Positions 26,542 through 35,527 of a stretch of DNA of 64,000 nucleotides are shown here, piece after piece (position 1 is the stretch's first letter; each line of letters opens with the position of its first letter). Where the stretch lies: NCBI RefSeq assembly GCF_014836445.1, contig NZ_JACSQV010000006.1, forward strand, positions 88,508 to 152,507, written 5' to 3'. This DNA comes from Cellulomonas avistercoris. GTDB taxonomy: Bacteria; Actinomycetota; Actinomycetes; Actinomycetales; Cellulomonadaceae. The notes beneath the pieces were generated by a model, which saw nothing but the letters and a program-made list of their open reading frames with translations, was not told the origin of the DNA and ran no database searches. The position numbers and the translations under genes are program-made.

Positions 26542-28044
26542 GTGCTGCACTCCTGGGACGCCACCGCCGTGCGCGCGGCAGAGGAACCGTTGCTGACCGC
26601 CGGGGTGCCGCTCATGGCGCGCGCGTCGTTCGGGCTCGCCACGCACGTCGCGCGGGCGCTGCGCGAGCGGCGAGGGCGCGTGGGCGGTGCGCGGGCGGTC
26701 CTGCTCGTGGGGTCCGGCAACAACGGCGGCGACACGCTGCACGCCGGGGCACTGCTCGCGCGCCGCGGCGTCGCGGTCACGGCCGTGCTCGCGTCGGGGC
26801 GCGTGCACGGGGACGGGCTGGCCGCGTTGCGGGCCGCGCACGGGCGGGTGCTGACGCTCGACGGCCACCCCGAGCCGCACGGCGTCCCGGAGCCGGTCGC
26901 GGCGGCCGTGGCGGCCGCCGACGTCGTGCTCGACGGCCTGCTGGGCATCGGTGGCCGCGGCGGCGTGCGGGGTGCCGGGGCCCGGCTCGTCGACCTCGTC
27001 GCGACGGCCGACCCGCGGCCGCTCGTCGTGGCCGTCGACCTGCCGTCCGGCGTCGGCGTGGACGACGGCACGCGCACCGGCGCCGTCCTCGACGCGGACC
27101 TCACGGTGACCTTCGGTGCGCGCAAGCCCGCGCTGCTGCTGCCTCCCGCGTCCGGTGCCGCGGGCCGTGTCGTGCCCGTCGACATCGGGCTGCGGCCCGC
27201 GGGTGCGCCCGCGGTCGCCCGGCTCGAGGGCCACGACGTGGCCGCGCTGTGGCCGGTCCCGGGCACCGACGCGCACAAGTACGGTCGCGGCGTGCTGGGC
27301 GTCGTCACCGGGTCCGCCCGGTACCCCGGGGCGGCGGTCCTCTCGGTCGCGGGAGCGCTGCGCACGGGCGTCGGCATGGTCCGGTACCGCGGGCCCGCCG
27401 GTGCGCAGGTGCTCGCGGCGCACCCCGAGGTCGTCGAGGGCGACGGGCGGGTGCAGGCGTGGGTGGTGGGCTCGGGCGTCGCACCCGACGACGACGCGCA
27501 GCGCCACCGCGCGCGCGAGGCGCTCGCGCACGCGCTGCGGCACGACGAGCCGGTCGTCGTCGACGCCGGTGCGCTCGACCTGCTGCCGGACCGGGTGCCG
27601 CCGCACGTGGTCCTGACGCCGCACGCGGGTGAGCTCGCGGCGCTGCTCGCGGCGCGGGGGCAGCGCGTCGCGCGTGCCGACGTGGAGGCCGGACCGCTCG
27701 CGCACGCCCGCCGGGCGCACGAGCTGACGGGCGCCACCGTGCTGCTCAAGGGCGGGACGACCGTCGTCGTCGGACCGCACGGGGCCACGTACGCGCAGGC
27801 CGACGGGCCCGCGTGGCTCGCGACGGCCGGCGCCGGGGACGTGCTGGGCGGCGTGCTGGGCGCGCTGCTGGCGGGCAGGGCGGCCGACGCCGTGGCGGAC
27901 CCCACGCTGCCCGCGGCGCTCGCCGCCGCGGCCGCGCACGTGCACGGCCGCGCGGCGCACCGCGCCAACCCGGGCGGTCCGGTGACGGCGAGCGACGTCG
28001 CGGCGGCGCTGCCGGCGGTCGTGGCCGCTCTGGTGCGCGCGTGA
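26542..28044 (+). CDS. nnr: bifunctional NAD(P)H-hydrate epimerase / dehydratase
   Basis: Repairs hydrated NAD(P)H. The 500-residue product joins an epimerase domain (about 1-215; VGSGNNGGDTLHAGALLARR is the YjeF-N signature) and an ADP/ATP-dependent dehydratase domain (about 225-500; HKYGRGVLGVVTGS, LTPHAGELAALL and ATAGAGDVLGGVLGALL). Fusion in this order is normal for bacteria. GTG at 26542 is preceded by a CAGGAT hexamer 6 bases upstream, a likely leaderless start. Its stop overlaps the start of the kinase gene (GTGA). Confidence 0.93.
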   Translation: MLHSWDATAVRAAEEPLLTAGVPLMARASFGLATHVARALRERRGRVGGARAVLLVGSGNNGGDTLHAGALLARRGVAVTAVLASGRVHGDGLAALRAAHGRVLTLDGHPEPHGVPEPVAAAVAAADVVLDGLLGIGGRGGVRGAGARLVDLVATADPRPLVVAVDLPSGVGVDDGTRTGAVLDADLTVTFGARKPALLLPPASGAAGRVVPVDIGLRPAGAPAVARLEGHDVAALWPVPGTDAHKYGRGVLGVVTGSARYPGAAVLSVAGALRTGVGMVRYRGPAGAQVLAAHPEVVEGDGRVQAWVVGSGVAPDDDAQRHRAREALAHALRHDEPVVVDAGALDLLPDRVPPHVVLTPHAGELAALLAARGQRVARADVEAGPLAHARRAHELTGATVLLKGGTTVVVGPHGATYAQADGPAWLATAGAGDVLGGVLGALLAGRAADAVADPTLPAALAAAAAHVHGRAAHRANPGGPVTASDVAAALPAVVAALVRA

Positions 28045-28733
28045 GCCCGCGCCCCGACGAGCCGTCGCCGACCCGGGCGTCGACGCCGCACGTCCCACCG
28101 CCCGCGCCGCTCGCCCCCGCGCTCGCGGACCGCGTCCACGCGCTGCTCGCCGAGGGCGGGCGGCGGGTGCTCGGCATCGTCGGCGCGCCGGGGGCGGGCA
28201 AGTCCACGCTGGCCGCGCAGGTCGCCGCGGCCTTCGGCGACGCGTGCGTCGTGGTCCCCATGGACGGGTTCCACCTCGCGCAGACCGAGCTCGAGCGCAT
28301 CGGCCGCGCCGACCGCAAGGGCGCGCCCGACACGTTCGACGCCGACGGGTACGTGGCGCTGCTGCGACGCCTGCGCGCGCCGCGCCCCGGGCACGTGGTG
28401 TACGCACCCGAGTACCGCCGCGACCTGCGCAACCCCGTCGCGGGCGCCGTCGCCGTGCCGCACGACGTCCCGCTCGTCGTCACCGAGGGCAACTACCTGC
28501 TGCTCGACGACCACGGGTTCGGCCCCGTCGCGGACCTGCTCGACGAGTCGTGGTTCGTCGCACCCGACGACGACGTGCGCCTCGCCCGGCTGGTCGAGCG
28601 CCACGAGCGGTTCGGCAAGCCGCCCGCCGCCGCGCTCGCGTGGTCGACCGGCCCGGACGCCGCGAACGCGCGGCTCGTCGCGCCGACCGTCGGGCGCGCC
28701 GACGTGGTCGTCGGACCGGCGCTGCTGGGCTGA
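28041..28733 (+). CDS. nucleoside/nucleotide kinase-family protein
   Basis: P-loop kinase of 230 residues related to uridine kinase and pantothenate kinase-like proteins. Visible are GIVGAPGAGKSTLAAQ, the acceptor-site region MDGFHLAQTELERIG, the FDADGYVALLRRLR segment and TEGNYLLLDD. Proteins of this type have been named fructose-transport kinases or PanK-like; the substrate here is unknown. The first 30 residues are Pro-rich and not conserved. GTG overlaps the nnr stop by 4 bases, so it is co-translated with the NAD(P)HX repair enzyme. Confidence 0.82.
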   Translation: MSPRPDEPSPTRASTPHVPPPAPLAPALADRVHALLAEGGRRVLGIVGAPGAGKSTLAAQVAAAFGDACVVVPMDGFHLAQTELERIGRADRKGAPDTFDADGYVALLRRLRAPRPGHVVYAPEYRRDLRNPVAGAVAVPHDVPLVVTEGNYLLLDDHGFGPVADLLDESWFVAPDDDVRLARLVERHERFGKPPAAALAWSTGPDAANARLVAPTVGRADVVVGPALLG

Positions 28734-28806
28734 GCCCACCGGCCGGGGCGCCGCGGCCGGGCGGCGCGCACGGGACCGGGGGCCCGGTGGTGAGAGACTG
28801 GCAGGC

Positions 28807-30039
28807 GTGAACGACTTCCCGGCGCGCGCGGTGGTCGACCTCGGCGCCCTGCGCGGCAACGTCCGCACCCTCGCCTCCCTGGCCCCCACCGCGCAGGTGA
28901 TGGCCGTCGTCAAGGCCGACGCGTACGGGCACGGCCTGGTGCCCAGCGCGCTCGCGGCGCTCGAGGGCGGCGCCACGTGGCTCGGCACGGCACAGGTCTC
29001 CGAGGCGCTGCACCTGCGCCGCGCGGGCGTCACGGGCGCCCGCATCCTCACGTGGCTGTACGCGCCCGGCGCGCCGCTGCGGGAGTCCGTGGAGGCGGAC
29101 GTGGACCTGTCGGTCGCGTCGCGCTGGGCGCTCGACGACGTGGTCGCGGCGGCGCGCGCGGCGGGCCGGACCGCCCGCGTGCACCTCAAGATCGACACCG
29201 GGCTCGGTCGCAACGGCCTGCTCCCGGCACAGCTGCCCGACGTCCTGGCGGCCGCGCTCGCGGCCGAGGCCGAGGGGCTCGTGCGGGTCGTCGGCGTGTG
29301 GTCGCACCTGGCCTTCGCGGACGCGCCCGACCACGCCGTCGTGGGTCGGCAGGCGGCCGTCTTCACCGACGCGGTCGCGGCCGTCGAGGCAGCCGGCGCG
29401 CGCCTCGAGGTCCGCCACCTCGCCAACTCGGCGGCGACGCTCACGGCGCCCGCGCTGCACTGGGACCTCGTGCGGCCCGGCATCGCCGTCTACGGCCTGA
29501 CGCCCGTGCCGCAGCTCGGTGGGCCCGAGCGGTTCGGCCTCGTGCCCGCCATGACGTTCGAGGCGGAGCTCGCGACCGTCAAGGCCGTGCCCGCGGGCTC
29601 CGGGGTGTCCTACGGGCACGAGTACGTCGTGCCGCAGGACACGGTGCTCGGCGTCGTCCCGCTGGGGTACGCCGACGGCATCCCGCGGCACGCCTCGGGC
29701 ACGGCCGACCGCTGGGGCGGTCCCGTGCAGGTGGGTGGACGACGCCTCGGCATCGCGGGACGCGTGTGCATGGACCAGGTCGTGCTCGACCTCGGCCCCG
29801 GCGCGAGCGACGTCGCCGGCGACCGCGTCGTGCTGTGGGGCGACGGGCGCGACGGCGGGCCGACCGCGCAGGACTGGGCGGAGGTGGCGGGCACCATCTC
29901 CTACGAGCTCGTCGCGCGGCTGGGGGCACGGGTGCCCCGGGTGTACGTCGACAGCGAGCAGGACCGCGAGCAGGGCGCGGTCGGCGCGCACGCCCTCGCC
30001 ACCACCGACCCGTCCTCCGTCGGCGGAGGTGCCGCGTGA
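28807..30039 (+). CDS. alr: alanine racemase
   Basis: PLP enzyme making D-alanine for peptidoglycan. The 410-residue product has the PLP Lys in AVVKADAYGHGL, the catalytic Tyr in GVSYGHEYVV and the substrate-binding GRVCMDQVVLDLG. It has a short variable tail after about residue 375. GTG at 28807 lacks a Shine-Dalgarno sequence; a GAGACT hexamer 7 bases upstream may be the -10 of a leaderless message. The stop overlaps tsaE. Confidence 0.96.
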   Translation: MNDFPARAVVDLGALRGNVRTLASLAPTAQVMAVVKADAYGHGLVPSALAALEGGATWLGTAQVSEALHLRRAGVTGARILTWLYAPGAPLRESVEADVDLSVASRWALDDVVAAARAAGRTARVHLKIDTGLGRNGLLPAQLPDVLAAALAAEAEGLVRVVGVWSHLAFADAPDHAVVGRQAAVFTDAVAAVEAAGARLEVRHLANSAATLTAPALHWDLVRPGIAVYGLTPVPQLGGPERFGLVPAMTFEAELATVKAVPAGSGVSYGHEYVVPQDTVLGVVPLGYADGIPRHASGTADRWGGPVQVGGRRLGIAGRVCMDQVVLDLGPGASDVAGDRVVLWGDGRDGGPTAQDWAEVAGTISYELVARLGARVPRVYVDSEQDREQGAVGAHALATTDPSSVGGGAA

Positions 30040-30584
30040 ACCAGCAGGTGCCGCTGCCCGACGCCGACGCGACCCGGGCCTGGGGCCGGGAGCTCGCCGC
30101 GCTGCTGCGCGCGGGCGACCTGGTCGTGCTCACCGGTGACCTCGGTGCCGGCAAGACGACGCTCACGCAGGGCCTCGGGCAGGGGCTGGGGGTCCGGGGG
30201 CAGGTCGCGTCGCCGACCTTCGTCATCGCCCGCGAGCACCCGCCGCTGCCGCGCCCGGACGGTACGCGCGGCCCCGCGCTCGTCCACGTCGACGCGTACC
30301 GGCTCGGGTCGCTCGACGAGGTCGAGGCGCTCGACCTGGACTCGGCGCTCGACGAGGCCGTCACGGTGGTCGAGTGGGGTGCGGGCTGGGTCGAGGGCCT
30401 GACGGACGACCGGCTCGAGCTGCGGCTCGAGCGCCCGCACGGCGGTGTCGGCGACGACGTCGAGGACGCCGCGGCGGGGGAGCGCGTGCTGACGGTGCAC
30501 GGTGTGGGGGAGCGCTGGGCGGGCGTCGTCCTGCCGGGCGCGCCCGCGGCCGCGCACGCGAGCCACGAGGAGGGCGGGGCCTGA
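30036..30584 (+). CDS. tsaE: tRNA t6A synthesis ATPase TsaE
   Basis: ATPase that supports the TsaB-TsaD complex in making N6-threonylcarbamoyl-adenosine at tRNA position 37. The 182-residue product shows GDLGAGKTTLTQGL (P-loop), VASPTFVIAREH, HVDAYRLGS and VVEWGAGWV, the normal order. A non-conserved tail of about 40 residues follows. GTG overlaps the alr stop and the stop overlaps the tsaB ATG, so the t6A genes are coupled. The longer open frame upstream is only alr in another frame. Confidence 0.94.
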   Translation: MNQQVPLPDADATRAWGRELAALLRAGDLVVLTGDLGAGKTTLTQGLGQGLGVRGQVASPTFVIAREHPPLPRPDGTRGPALVHVDAYRLGSLDEVEALDLDSALDEAVTVVEWGAGWVEGLTDDRLELRLERPHGGVGDDVEDAAAGERVLTVHGVGERWAGVVLPGAPAAAHASHEEGGA

Positions 30585-31273
30585 TGCACCTGGGGATCGA
30601 CACGTCCGGCGCGGTCGCCGCGTCGCTGGTGCTCGACGCGGACCGGGCCGACACGCTCACCGACGACGAGCCGCGCCGGCACGCCGAGCTGCTGGCCCCG
30701 CTCGTCACGCAGCTGCTCGCGCGGCACGGGCGTGCGGCGCGGGACCTCGAGAGCGTCGTGGTCGGCACGGGCCCGGCGCCGTTCACGGGTCTGCGCGTCG
30801 GGCTGGTGACGGCCCGCGTCCTCGGCCTGTCGCTCGGGATCCCGGTCCACGGCGTGCCCAGCCTCGACGCGCTGGCCGAGGCAGCGGCCCGGTTCGCCGG
30901 CCTCGAGGACGGGACCCCGCTGCTCGTCGTCACCGACGCGCGCCGCCGCGAGGTCTACTGGTCGCGCTACGAGGTGCGTGGCGGCGCCGCCGTGACCACG
31001 GCCGGGCCCGACGTGGCGCCGCCCGCCGACGTCCCGCGCACCCCGGACGACGTCGTGCTGGGGGCCGGCCGCGACCTGTACCCGCAGGTGTTCGGCGAGC
31101 CCGACCCGCGCGTGGCCGCGGGGTCGCCCGCGCTGCGGTCCCCGGACCCGGCGCTGCTCGTCCGCATCGCGCAGCGGCGGCTCGCTGCGGGCGAGGCCCT
31201 GCCCGCCGACCCGCTGTACCTGCGCCGCCCCGACGCCGTGCCTCCCGCGGGCGCCAAGCGGGTGCTGGCGTGA
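30584..31273 (+). CDS. tsaB: tRNA t6A synthesis protein TsaB
   Basis: Inactive ASKHA-fold partner of TsaD in t6A formation. The 229-residue product has LGIDTSGAVAASLVLD at its start and the VVGTGPAPFTGLRVGLVTAR segment where TsaB and TsaD dimerise. ATG shares one base with the tsaE stop. The C-terminal part after about 150 is divergent as usual. The stop overlaps rimI. Confidence 0.93.
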   Translation: MHLGIDTSGAVAASLVLDADRADTLTDDEPRRHAELLAPLVTQLLARHGRAARDLESVVVGTGPAPFTGLRVGLVTARVLGLSLGIPVHGVPSLDALAEAAARFAGLEDGTPLLVVTDARRREVYWSRYEVRGGAAVTTAGPDVAPPADVPRTPDDVVLGAGRDLYPQVFGEPDPRVAAGSPALRSPDPALLVRIAQRRLAAGEALPADPLYLRRPDAVPPAGAKRVLA

Positions 31274-31791
31274 GCGCACCGGCCCTCGACGTGGCCGTGC
31301 GACCCCTCGTCGCGGGCGACCTGTCCGCGCTGGACCGCATGGAGCGGACGCTCTTCGGCGTCAGCGCGTGGACGCGGCAGATGCTCGCCGAGGAGCTGGT
31401 CGGCCCGGGGCGCACCTACGTCGGCGCCGAGCTGCCGGGCGGGTCCCTCGTCGGGTACGCGGGCATCTGGTTCGACGGCCGGGACGCCCAGGTCATGACG
31501 GTGGCGACGGACCCCGGCTACCAGGGCCGCGGCATCGCGCGGCGGATGCTGGTCACGCTCCTCGAGCGGGCGCGCGCGCTCGGCGCGGAGTCGGTGCTGC
31601 TGGAGGTGCGCGTGGACAACGCGCCGGCGATCCACCTGTACGAGACGCTGGGGTTCACGCAGCTGGGGCGCCGCCGCGGCTACTACCAGCCGGAGAACGT
31701 CGACGCCTGGACCATGCAGCTGCTGCTGCCCCGGGAGGTCCGCGTGGTCCGCGAGGTCCCGGAGGTCCGGTCCGAGCAGGAGGCGTCGTGA
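31270..31791 (+). CDS. rimI: ribosomal protein S18 alanine N-acetyltransferase RimI
   Basis: GNAT acetyltransferase of 173 residues; the acetyl-CoA loop is VATDPGYQGRGIARRML, followed by LEVRVDNAPAIHLYETLGF and RRGYYQPENVDAWTM, all typical of RimI. Target is the N-terminus of S18 and probably other proteins. GTG overlaps the tsaB stop; in many actinobacteria rimI is fused to or followed by tsaD, but here two other genes intervene. A Val/Arg/Glu-rich tail of about 20 residues is added at the end. Confidence 0.92.
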   Translation: MSAPALDVAVRPLVAGDLSALDRMERTLFGVSAWTRQMLAEELVGPGRTYVGAELPGGSLVGYAGIWFDGRDAQVMTVATDPGYQGRGIARRMLVTLLERARALGAESVLLEVRVDNAPAIHLYETLGFTQLGRRRGYYQPENVDAWTMQLLLPREVRVVREVPEVRSEQEAS

Positions 31792-32642
31792 GCACGCAGG
31801 ACGAGACGCGCCGACGGGTCCTGGTGGACGCCGACGAGCTCGCACGGCTGCTCGCCGACGACGAGCCGCCCGCGCTGCTGGACGTGCGCTGGGCGCTGGG
31901 CCGGACCGACGGCCACGAGAGATACCTCGCGGCGCACCTGCCCGGGGCGGTGTACGTCGACCTCGACACCGAGCTCGCCGCGCCGCCGTCGCCCGCGGCC
32001 GGCCGGCACCCGCTGCCGGACGTCGCCGACCTCGAGCGGGCCGCGCGGCGCTGGGGCGTGCGCGAGGGCGGCGCGGTCGTGGTGTACGACGACGCCGGCG
32101 GCACGTCCGCCGCACGGGCGTGGTGGCTGCTGCGCTGGGCCGGCGTCCGCGACGTCCGCCTGCTCGACGGCGGGCTCGCCGCGTGGGTCGCCGCGGGCTA
32201 CGGCGTCGAGCCGGGTGACGTGACGCCCGAGCCGGGCGACGTGGTGCTCGTCCCGGGTGCGCTGGCGACCGTCGACGCCGACGGTGCCGCGGCGCTCGCG
32301 GCGGACGGTGTGCTGCTCGACGCCCGCGCCGCCGAGCGGTACGCGGGCGACGTCGAGCCGGTGGACCCGCGCGCGGGGCACGTGCCGGGTGCGGTGAGCG
32401 CGCCGACGGCCGCCAACCTGGACGACGCCGGCCGGTTCCTGCCCGCCGACGCGCTGCGCGCCCGGTTCGACGCGGCGGGCGTCGTGCCCGGCGGTGGGCC
32501 GGTGGGCGTCTACTGCGGCTCGGGCGTGACCGCGGCGCACGAGGTCGCGGCGCTGGCGTCGGTCGGCGTCGACGCGGCGCTGTACCCCGGGTCGTGGTCG
32601 CAGTGGTCGAACGACCCGTCCCGGCCGGTGGCCACCGCCTGA
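31788..32642 (+). CDS. sulfurtransferase, mercaptopyruvate type
   Basis: Two-rhodanese-domain enzyme of 284 residues. The first domain begins LLDVRWALGR and the second contains LLDARAAERYAG; the active-site loop YCGSGVTAAHEV (Cys near residue 243) matches 3-mercaptopyruvate sulfurtransferases (CGSGVTA) rather than the CRKGVT loop of thiosulfate enzymes. GTG has AGCAGGAGG just upstream and overlaps the rimI stop. It sits between rimI and tsaD, possibly a passenger of the operon. It converges with the nitroreductase gene, with only three bases between stops. Confidence 0.88.
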   Translation: MSTQDETRRRVLVDADELARLLADDEPPALLDVRWALGRTDGHERYLAAHLPGAVYVDLDTELAAPPSPAAGRHPLPDVADLERAARRWGVREGGAVVVYDDAGGTSAARAWWLLRWAGVRDVRLLDGGLAAWVAAGYGVEPGDVTPEPGDVVLVPGALATVDADGAAALAADGVLLDARAAERYAGDVEPVDPRAGHVPGAVSAPTAANLDDAGRFLPADALRARFDAAGVVPGGGPVGVYCGSGVTAAHEVAALASVGVDAALYPGSWSQWSNDPSRPVATA

Positions 32643-32645
32643 CGC

Positions 32646-33311
32646 TCAGACCACGCGCGCGACGTCGTCCCAGGCGAGCCGGGGTGCGCGGGGACGGTCG
32701 GTGCCCTCCCCGTCGGGCCACCCGACGTTGAGCACGGACAGGGTCCGCCACGACGTGCCCGCGAAGAGGTCGGCGTCGACGCCCGCGGCGTCCAGGCCCG
32801 TCATGGGCCCGACGCCCAGGCCGGCGGCGCGCAGCCCCACGACGAGGTAGCCCGTCTGCAGCCAGGCGTTCTCGCGGGCCATGCGCTCGCGCAGGTCCGG
32901 CACGTCGGCGAACCGGTCGCCCGACGTCGGTGCGTGCGGCACGAGCGTCGGCAGGTGCAGGTGGAAGTCCACGTCCGCCGCGACGACCAGCGTCACGGGG
33001 GCGGCCAGGACGCGCTCGCGGTTGTGCTCGGCCATGTGCGTCGCGAGGCGCTCGCGGCTCTCGCGGCTGCGGACGACGAGCAGGCGCAGCGGGGTGGAGT
33101 TCATCGCGGTGGGCCCCCAGCGCACGGTGTCGTACACCGAGCGCAGGAGGTCGTCGGGGACGCCGTCGTCGACGAACCGCCCCACGGTGCGCCCACCCTC
33201 GAACACGATGTCCGGGAGCGGGGAGTCGCCCTCGCGGAGCAGCGTCGCCGACCCGTGGATGGGGTCGCTCGAGATCATGCTCATGTCCGTGTCGACGCTC
33301 GCTGTGGTCAC
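32646..33311 (-). CDS. nitroreductase-family protein, RutE/malonic-semialdehyde-reductase type
   Basis: FMN-dependent oxidoreductase of 221 residues. Family features are [20 protein letters not shown], the FMN-contacting [16 protein letters not shown] and [16 protein letters not shown]. Close relatives reduce 3-hydroxypropionate-related semialdehydes or quinones and nitro compounds; the substrate here is unknown. GTG start at 33311. A perfect 9-base inverted repeat lies 11 bases upstream of the start (33322-33343) and is likely its operator. Divergent from tsaD. Confidence 0.85.
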   Translation of the reverse strand: MTTASVDTDMSMISSDPIHGSATLLREGDSPLPDIVFEGGRTVGRFVDDGVPDDLLRSVYDTVRWGPTAMNSTPLRLLVVRSRESRERLATHMAEHNRERVLAAPVTLVVAADVDFHLHLPTLVPHAPTSGDRFADVPDLRERMARENAWLQTGYLVVGLRAAGLGVGPMTGLDAAGVDADLFAGTSWRTLSVLNVGWPDGEGTDRPRAPRLAWDDVARVV

Positions 33312-33321
33312 ACCGGTTCAA

Positions 33322-33343
33322 CATCGTTGCGTCCGCAACGATG
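33322..33343. promoter_or_regulatory. operator-like perfect palindrome before nitroreductase
   Basis: CATCGTTGC-GTCC-GCAACGATG: two 9-base arms and a 4-base spacer, dyad-symmetric. It lies in the nitroreductase 5' region and about 56 bases before tsaD. The size fits a MarR, TetR or HxlR dimer site. Confidence 0.75.
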
Positions 33344-33385
33344 CCCCCCGGCAACAGTGAGGCCCGTCACGTCGCCGACGGCGCC

Positions 33386-33391
33386 TATCCT
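33386..33391 (+). promoter_or_regulatory. -10 TATCCT, leaderless start of tsaD
   Basis: TATCCT is followed by 7 bases and the GTG at 33399, with no Shine-Dalgarno sequence. Confidence 0.6.
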
Positions 33392-33398
33392 GAGGGAC

Positions 33399-34439
<1,041 letters not shown>

Positions 34440-34463
34440 GCGGACCTGCGGCTCGGTCGTCGG

Positions 34464-35012
34464 TCAGCTGACCGGCGTCCGGCGCCACACGCGCCAGACG
34501 CGAGCGCCGAGCGCGAAGCCGAGCGCGCCGAGCGCGAGGGAGACGGCGAACGGCTGCCACCCCAGCGGGAAGGTGAGCCCGTACGTCGCGTCGCTGTTCT
34601 CCGCGGTCATGGGCACCCCGAGCCAGGAGAGCTCCGCGCGTCCGCCGCCCATGGCGCCGACCGCCTCGACCGCCCCGACGGCCCAGGCGGCCCACATGTA
34701 CAGCGGGAGGCCGAACCCGAGGAGCGTCGCCAGGACGGCGCCGTCGTTCCACCGCGGCCGGGCGCTGTCGAGCGCGTCGAGGTGGTCGGCGGCCACCCGC
34801 CACGGGCTGCCGATCTCGCGCAGCGCCGCGTCGACGCCGATCCGCCCGGCGTCGTCGAGGAGCGCGGCCCCCAGGTCGCGACGGATGCGTCGCGCCTCGC
34901 GCGCCGGGTGGTCCTGCATCGCGAGCGAGAAGCGCCACAGCCACCGGCGCACGCGGGCGCGCTCGCGTCGCCCCAGGACGGTGGGGTGGGCGGTGGTGGT
35001 CGTCGGGGGCAT
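34464..35012 (-). CDS. membrane protein paired with PadR regulator
   Basis: Product of about 182 residues: a basic helical N-terminal part (RRERARVRRWLWRFSLAMQD, then RRIRRDLGAALLDD and ALREIGSPWRVAAD, resembling HAAS/DUF1700-type helical domains) and two C-terminal hydrophobic segments (LLGFGLPLYMWAAWAVGA and FAVSLALGALGFALGARVW). Such proteins often sit next to PadR regulators. The ATG at 35012 has AGGAGA 6 bases upstream; the in-frame ATG at 35060, overlapping the padR-like stop by 4 bases, is an alternative adding 16 residues. Function unknown. A 14-base palindrome (34461-34474) overlaps its end and may terminate transcription. Confidence 0.65.
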   Translation of the reverse strand: MPPTTTTAHPTVLGRRERARVRRWLWRFSLAMQDHPAREARRIRRDLGAALLDDAGRIGVDAALREIGSPWRVAADHLDALDSARPRWNDGAVLATLLGFGLPLYMWAAWAVGAVEAVGAMGGGRAELSWLGVPMTAENSDATYGLTFPLGWQPFAVSLALGALGFALGARVWRVWRRTPVS

Positions 35013-35056
35013 GGGGGTCTCCTGGGGTCGTCGACGCGCGAGGCGGTCGTCGGTGG

Positions 35057-35443
35057 TCATGGTGCGCAGCCCGCGGGGGAGGGTGCGCCGGTCGGCGGCG
35101 GGTCGCTCGGGGGTGGTGAGCCGTCGAGCACGCGCCCGGCGGTGGCGACCAGCTCGGCCCAGGCGGCGCGCTGGGCGGCGAGCGCCTCGAGGCCGGGTGC
35201 GCTGGGCCGGTAGTACTTGCGCGCCGGCCCGGAGGGCGACGCGACCAGGCGGGAGACCAGCAGGCCGTCGCGCTCGAGCCGGGTCAGGACCGGGTACAGC
35301 GTGCCGGTGGAGAGGTCGTCGAGACCGGCGTCGCGCAGCGTCGCGACGAGCTCGTAGCCGTACGTCTCCGCGCGGGCGAGCGCCGCGAGCGCGAGCATCG
35401 GCAGCACGCCCTTGAGGAGCTGGGGGTCGCGGGGCTCGGTCAC
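35057..35443 (-). CDS. PadR-family transcriptional regulator
   Basis: Winged-helix repressor of 128 residues. PadR features: LPMLALAALARAETYGYELV, LSTGTLYPVLTRLERDGLLV (wing and recognition helix) and PARKYYRPSAPGLEALAA. A Pro-rich tail ends it. GTG start at 35443, preceded by a TTGCAT-17-TACCTT promoter with only 6 bases from the -10 to the start. It is co-transcribed with the membrane protein and probably represses this pair in response to an unknown signal. Confidence 0.9.
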   Translation of the reverse strand: MTEPRDPQLLKGVLPMLALAALARAETYGYELVATLRDAGLDDLSTGTLYPVLTRLERDGLLVSRLVASPSGPARKYYRPSAPGLEALAAQRAAWAELVATAGRVLDGSPPPSDPPPTGAPSPAGCAP

Positions 35444-35449
35444 GGCATG

Positions 35450-35478
35450 AAGGTAACGCCTGGTACTCGGCTATGCAA
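35450..35478 (-). promoter_or_regulatory. promoter of PadR gene
   Basis: Minus-strand TTGCAT and TACCTT with a 17-base spacer; the -10 ends 6 bases before the GTG, so the mRNA should be leaderless. Two GGTA/TACC half-sites flank the -35 region (35462-35484) and could be a self-repression site. Confidence 0.65.
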
Positions 35479-35527
35479 GATACCGGCGCCGCTTCAGCGC
35501 CCCCGCTCGTGTGCCGACATCTCTGCG

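Noticed and set aside
25500..29483. Open reading frame of 1327 codons on the minus strand
   Set aside because: Only the last 329 codons are a real gene (LLM oxidoreductase). The rest is antisense of nnr, the kinase gene and alr and has a Ser/Thr/Arg/Ala composition typical of GC-rich shadow frames.
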